From JACKOD01 sp041591635 (lineage in GTDB: Bacteria; Pseudomonadota; Gammaproteobacteria; Pseudomonadales; Oleiphilaceae), in contig JBFHRO010000130.1 of NCBI GenBank assembly GCA_041591635.1, forward strand, positions 1 through 9,282: a stretch of 9,282 nt of DNA, read 5' to 3'. The notes under the pieces are model-generated. The model saw only the letters and a program-made list of their open reading frames with translations. It did no database searches and was not told where the DNA came from. Shown here piece by piece: positions 7,138 through 9,282 of the stretch. Position numbers and translations under genes: made by a program. Each line of letters starts with the position of its first letter. The stretch's first letter is position 1.

Positions 7138-8172
7138 CTAGAAATTATCCGGCGTTTTGGCTTTGCTGCGCGCCGCATCCTTGGTGATCAAACCCTTGCT
7201 CAGCAGGTTCTTCAGACACTGATCAAGCGTTTGCATACCTACGGCCGAGCCGGTCTGAATCGACGAATACATTTGTGCCACCTTGTCTTCGCGAATCAGG
7301 TTACGGATGGCTGGCGTTCCTATCATGATTTCATGGGCCGCCACACGGCCGCCGCCGATGCGTTTGAGCAGCGTTTGCGAGACCACCGCCTGCAGCGACT
7401 CCGACAACATGGAACGCACCATGGCCTTTTCCTCGGCCGGAAATACGTCCACTACCCGGTCAATGGTTTTGGCAGCCGAGGTGGTGTGCAGGGTGCCAAA
7501 CACCAGGTGGCCGGTTTCGGCCGCCGTAAGTGCCAGGCGAATCGTCTCCAGATCCCGCATTTCACCGACCAGGATGATGTCAGGGTCTTCCCGCAGGGCC
7601 GAGCGCAGGGCTTCACTGAATCCCAGCGTATCCCGATGCACTTCCCGCTGGTTAACCAGGCACTTCTTGCTTTCGTGCACGAATTCGATCGGATCTTCAA
7701 TGGTCAGTATGTGATCGTAGCGGGTGTCATTGACGTAATCGATCATGGCCGCCAGGGTGGTAGACTTCCCCGATCCGGTTGGCCCCGTCACCAGCACCAG
7801 CCCGCGGGGATTACTGGCCACATCTTTGAACACCTGCCCCATACCCAACTCTTCCATACTCAACACCTTGGAAGGAATGGTACGAAACACGCCACCGGCA
7901 CCCCGGTTCTGATTGAAAGCGTTGACCCGAAACCGTGCCACACCCGGCACTTCAAACGAAAAGTCGGTTTCAAGAAACTCTTCGTAATCCTTGCGCTGCT
8001 TGTCATTCATGATGTCATAAATCAGCGAGTGGACTTCCTTGTGCGACATGGGCGGCAAATTGATACGGCGCACATCGCCATCCACACGGATCATGGGGGG
8101 CAGCCCGGCCGACAGGTGCAAATCAGACGCGCCCTGTTTGGCGGAAAAGGCAAGCAGTTCGGTAATATCCAT
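7138..8172 (-). CDS. pilT: Type IV pilus retraction ATPase PilT
   Basis: PilT powers pilus retraction as a cytoplasmic hexamer at the base of the pilus machine. The 344-residue length equals that of P. aeruginosa PilT and the sequence appears almost position-for-position the same over long stretches. Visible features are the N-terminal MDITELLAFSAKQGASDLHL, Walker A GPTGSGKST (130-138), the Asp box LTIEDPIEFVHE (156-167), Walker B DPDIILVGEMRDLET (196-210, catalytic Glu204), the His box GHLVFGTLHTTSA (221-233, His222 and His229), and the C-terminal AIRNLIREDK segment (AIRNL motif) needed for retraction in known PilT proteins. AGAGGA lies five bases before the ATG. It is the first gene of the leftward pilT-pilU pair, divergent from yggS as in Pseudomonas. 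Confidence 0.98.
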   Translation of the reverse strand: MDITELLAFSAKQGASDLHLSAGLPPMIRVDGDVRRINLPPMSHKEVHSLIYDIMNDKQRKDYEEFLETDFSFEVPGVARFRVNAFNQNRGAGGVFRTIPSKVLSMEELGMGQVFKDVASNPRGLVLVTGPTGSGKSTTLAAMIDYVNDTRYDHILTIEDPIEFVHESKKCLVNQREVHRDTLGFSEALRSALREDPDIILVGEMRDLETIRLALTAAETGHLVFGTLHTTSAAKTIDRVVDVFPAEEKAMVRSMLSESLQAVVSQTLLKRIGGGRVAAHEIMIGTPAIRNLIREDKVAQMYSSIQTGSAVGMQTLDQCLKNLLSKGLITKDAARSKAKTPDNF

Positions 8173-8297
8173 ACGATTCCTCTGAAAAATCGACTCTCTG
8201 ACAGCTGTACAAGGGGTGATGCAGGCATCGACAGCGAATGTCTGTTAAACCTCCCGGGGAGAATTACTCACCCATGGCGGGGACGCCACCCGGATTT

Positions 8298-8333
8298 ATA
8301 CGCCGGAATCTGCGTTAGCGCTTGTCGGCGTAT
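8298..8333. repeat. 8-bp inverted repeat overlapping a -10-like box upstream of pilT
   Basis: ATACGCCG (8298-8305) and CGGCGTAT (8326-8333) are perfect inverse complements separated by 20 bases. The left arm overlaps TATAAA (read leftward, 8300-8295), the best -10-like hexamer for pilT, although no good -35 stands at the right distance. If used, it would give a pilT leader of about 115 bases. The repeat could be an operator or a hairpin. Confidence 0.4.
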
Positions 8334-8411
8334 CCTTAATTTGATGAAATGCCACAGGTTTCGCATTTTTGCACCCCCGTGGCCTGATCGCATGTCAGAT
8401 TGCCGGCGCCT

Positions 8412-8440
8412 TTGTCATAACAATACATTCAACCTATATC
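8412..8440 (+). promoter_or_regulatory. Candidate sigma70 promoter for yggS
   Basis: TTGTCA (8412-8417, five of six -35 positions) is followed, after exactly 17 bases, by TATATC (8435-8440). An overlapping alternative -10 is TATCAT (8437-8442). Transcription would start near 8447, only about ten bases before the yggS ATG at 8457, so the message would be almost leaderless. ATTCAA (8427-8432) and TTGAAT (8442-8447) form an inverted repeat around the -10. Confidence 0.5.
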
Positions 8441-8456
8441 ATTGAATAATCTGGTA

Positions 8457-9155
8457 ATGAGCATAGCAGACAACCTGAAAAACGTAATGGCCCGAATCGA
8501 AAAAGCCGCCGTACAGGCCCACCGGCCGGCCACGGCCGTTGGCCTGCTGGCCGTGAGCAAAACCCGCGCTGCCGACGAGATCCGGGCACTGTACGCCCTG
8601 GGGCAGCGGGCCTTTGGCGAGAACTACGTGCAGGAAGCGCTGGACAAGCAGGCACTGCTGCATGACTGCGAAATTGAGTGGCACTTCATTGGCCCCCTCC
8701 AATCCAACAAATCCCGTGCCGTGGCCATGCATTTCGACTGGCTGCACAGCCTCGACCGGATCAGTCTCGCCGAGCGTCTTCACCGCCAGCGCCCTGTCGG
8801 CTTGCCGCCGCTGAACCTGTGCATCCAGATCAACATCGACCACGAGCCGAGCAAGGCCGGCATTGCGCTGCGAGACCTGCCTGCCCTGGCGCAGGCACTC
8901 AAGCCCCTGTCGCGACTGACCTTGCGGGGCATCATGGCCATTCCCGACCCGGACCAAAGCGCGCAAAGCTTGCGCCAGCGCTTCGCCGAACTCCATGACG
9001 CCTTTGAACAGCTGCAACAGGATCATGCCAGCGTCGACACACTCTCGATGGGCATGTCGGATGACCTGGAACTGGCCATTGACGCAGGATCCACCCTGGT
9101 ACGAATAGGTACGGCACTGTTTGGTGCCCGCCCCCCAAAACACGGGATTGCCTGA
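8457..9155 (+). CDS. yggS: YggS/PLPBP pyridoxal phosphate homeostasis protein
   Basis: The protein has 232 residues (E. coli YggS has 234) and is a single-domain PLP-binding TIM barrel of the alanine racemase N-terminal fold, without known catalytic activity. It buffers free PLP and influences amino-acid and keto-acid balance. Visible motifs are LLAVSKTRAADEI, with the Schiff-base Lys35, FGENYVQEAL (53-62), WHFIGPLQSNKSR (75-87), the LRGIMAIPDP loop (157-166), the phosphate-binding LSMGMSDDLELAI (196-208), and GSTLVRIGTALFG (211-223). The frame is open from a TTG at 8442. I choose ATG 8457 because the family begins close to this point. No clear Shine-Dalgarno precedes either codon. It is followed after 61 bases by proC, the widespread yggS-proC pairing. 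Confidence 0.95.
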   Translation: MSIADNLKNVMARIEKAAVQAHRPATAVGLLAVSKTRAADEIRALYALGQRAFGENYVQEALDKQALLHDCEIEWHFIGPLQSNKSRAVAMHFDWLHSLDRISLAERLHRQRPVGLPPLNLCIQINIDHEPSKAGIALRDLPALAQALKPLSRLTLRGIMAIPDPDQSAQSLRQRFAELHDAFEQLQQDHASVDTLSMGMSDDLELAIDAGSTLVRIGTALFGARPPKHGIA

Positions 9156-9205
9156 CTGACTTGCACTGACCTTTCATTCAGTACCATATCCAACCCTTTA
9201 ATAAC

Positions 9206-9210
9206 AGGAG
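9206..9210 (+). promoter_or_regulatory. proC ribosome binding site
   Basis: AGGAG lies six bases before a GTG at 9217. The strong site at a standard distance supports GTG as the proC start. Confidence 0.7.
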
Positions 9211-9216
9211 CCACAG

Positions 9217-9282
9217 GTGAACACCCAAGCAAGCATCAGCTTTATCGGCGCCGGCAACATGGCCGGCAGCATCATCGGTGGC
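9217..9282 (+). CDS. proC: Pyrroline-5-carboxylate reductase, 5' fragment
   Basis: The first 22 codons are visible and the gene runs off the right edge. They encode a beta strand followed by FIGAGNMAGSIIGG, the NAD(P)-binding Rossmann glycine loop typical of the ProC N-terminus. ProC reduces pyrroline-5-carboxylate to proline in the last step of proline synthesis. The start is GTG with AGGAG six bases upstream. The position just after yggS, divergent from pilT, is the same as in Pseudomonas and strengthens a call that the short fragment alone would leave open to related small dehydrogenases. Confidence 0.88.
   Translation, partial: MNTQASISFIGAGNMAGSIIGG

Larger units (their letters stand above)
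8173..8456. other. Divergent intergenic region between pilT and yggS
   Basis: About 284 bases hold no convincing open reading frame. They contain the pilT ribosome site (AGAGGA read leftward, 8183-8178) and several short dyads on the pilT side: ACAGCTGT at 8201-8208, GACA-GCGAA-TGTC at 8230-8242, and CTCCC-G-GGGAG at 8251-8261. An 8-bp inverted repeat lies at 8298-8333, and a promoter-like pair sits next to the yggS start. I found no good match to a sigma54 site or to a Vfr/CRP site, which are plausible regulators of pilus genes. Confidence 0.6.

Noticed and set aside
8341..8361. Possible Vfr/CRP binding site in the pilT-yggS gap
   Set aside because: One half (TGTGG read leftward) is near the consensus, but the second half does not match TCACA.
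7099..8445. Plus-strand open frame of about 448 codons opposite pilT
   Set aside because: It is the antisense shadow of pilT and continues into the noncoding gap. The translation resembles no protein family that I know.
9161..9189. Possible separate proC promoter (TTGCAC with a downstream AT-rich hexamer)
   Set aside because: The -10 candidates match poorly or sit at the wrong spacing. Co-transcription with yggS is the simpler reading.
1..9282. Defence system, mobile element, CRISPR array or novel operon
   Set aside because: Every gene fits a known housekeeping or pilus family, and I saw no transposase, integrase, direct-repeat array, tRNA or composition change.

Overview
This window is a compact stretch of chromosome from a gammaproteobacterium. 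The gene content and protein motifs resemble Pseudomonadales and relatives (Pseudomonas, Cellvibrio-like or Marinobacter-like marine bacteria). The main evidence is a PilT that appears almost position-for-position like that of Pseudomonas, a fructosamine-kinase-type homoserine kinase rather than the GHMP type of enterics, and the pilT/pilU opposite yggS/proC arrangement. I cannot name the genus. All nine genes belong to known families. I see no insertion sequence, phage gene, CRISPR array, tRNA or rRNA. Codon use looks uniform and no gene is visibly frameshifted.

Layout, left to right. (1) The 3' part of trhP (yegQ), a tRNA wobble-uridine hydroxylation gene, runs rightward to 788. (2) thrB (homoserine kinase) converges on it so tightly that both stop codons lie inside one CTAG. 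thrB is the second gene of a leftward pair with a small exported DUF2782 protein. (3) A 148-base divergent region separates that pair from polA (DNA polymerase I, complete with all three catalytic domains), which runs rightward. (4) polA converges on a leftward yebC-family gene of the yeeN type across a perfect 12-bp hairpin. (5) Upstream of it, also leftward, lie pilU and pilT, the two type IV pilus retraction ATPases. A GC-rich inverted-repeat cluster sits between pilU and yeeN. (6) A divergent region of about 284 bases separates pilT from yggS (PLP homeostasis protein). The start of proC (pyrroline-5-carboxylate reductase) follows and is cut by the window edge.

Functionally this is a housekeeping mosaic: tRNA modification, threonine and proline synthesis, DNA repair and replication, PLP homeostasis, a translation- or regulation-associated YebC protein, and twitching motility. 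From memory of the P. aeruginosa PAO1 map, polA/DUF2782/thrB and proC/yggS/pilT/pilU are two separate blocks there, so this window appears to join two conserved blocks. I found no previously undescribed system. The points worth a second look are mostly in the gaps: the shared CTAG stop, hairpins lacking T-tracts, a yggS promoter very close to its start codon, and dyads upstream of pilT.
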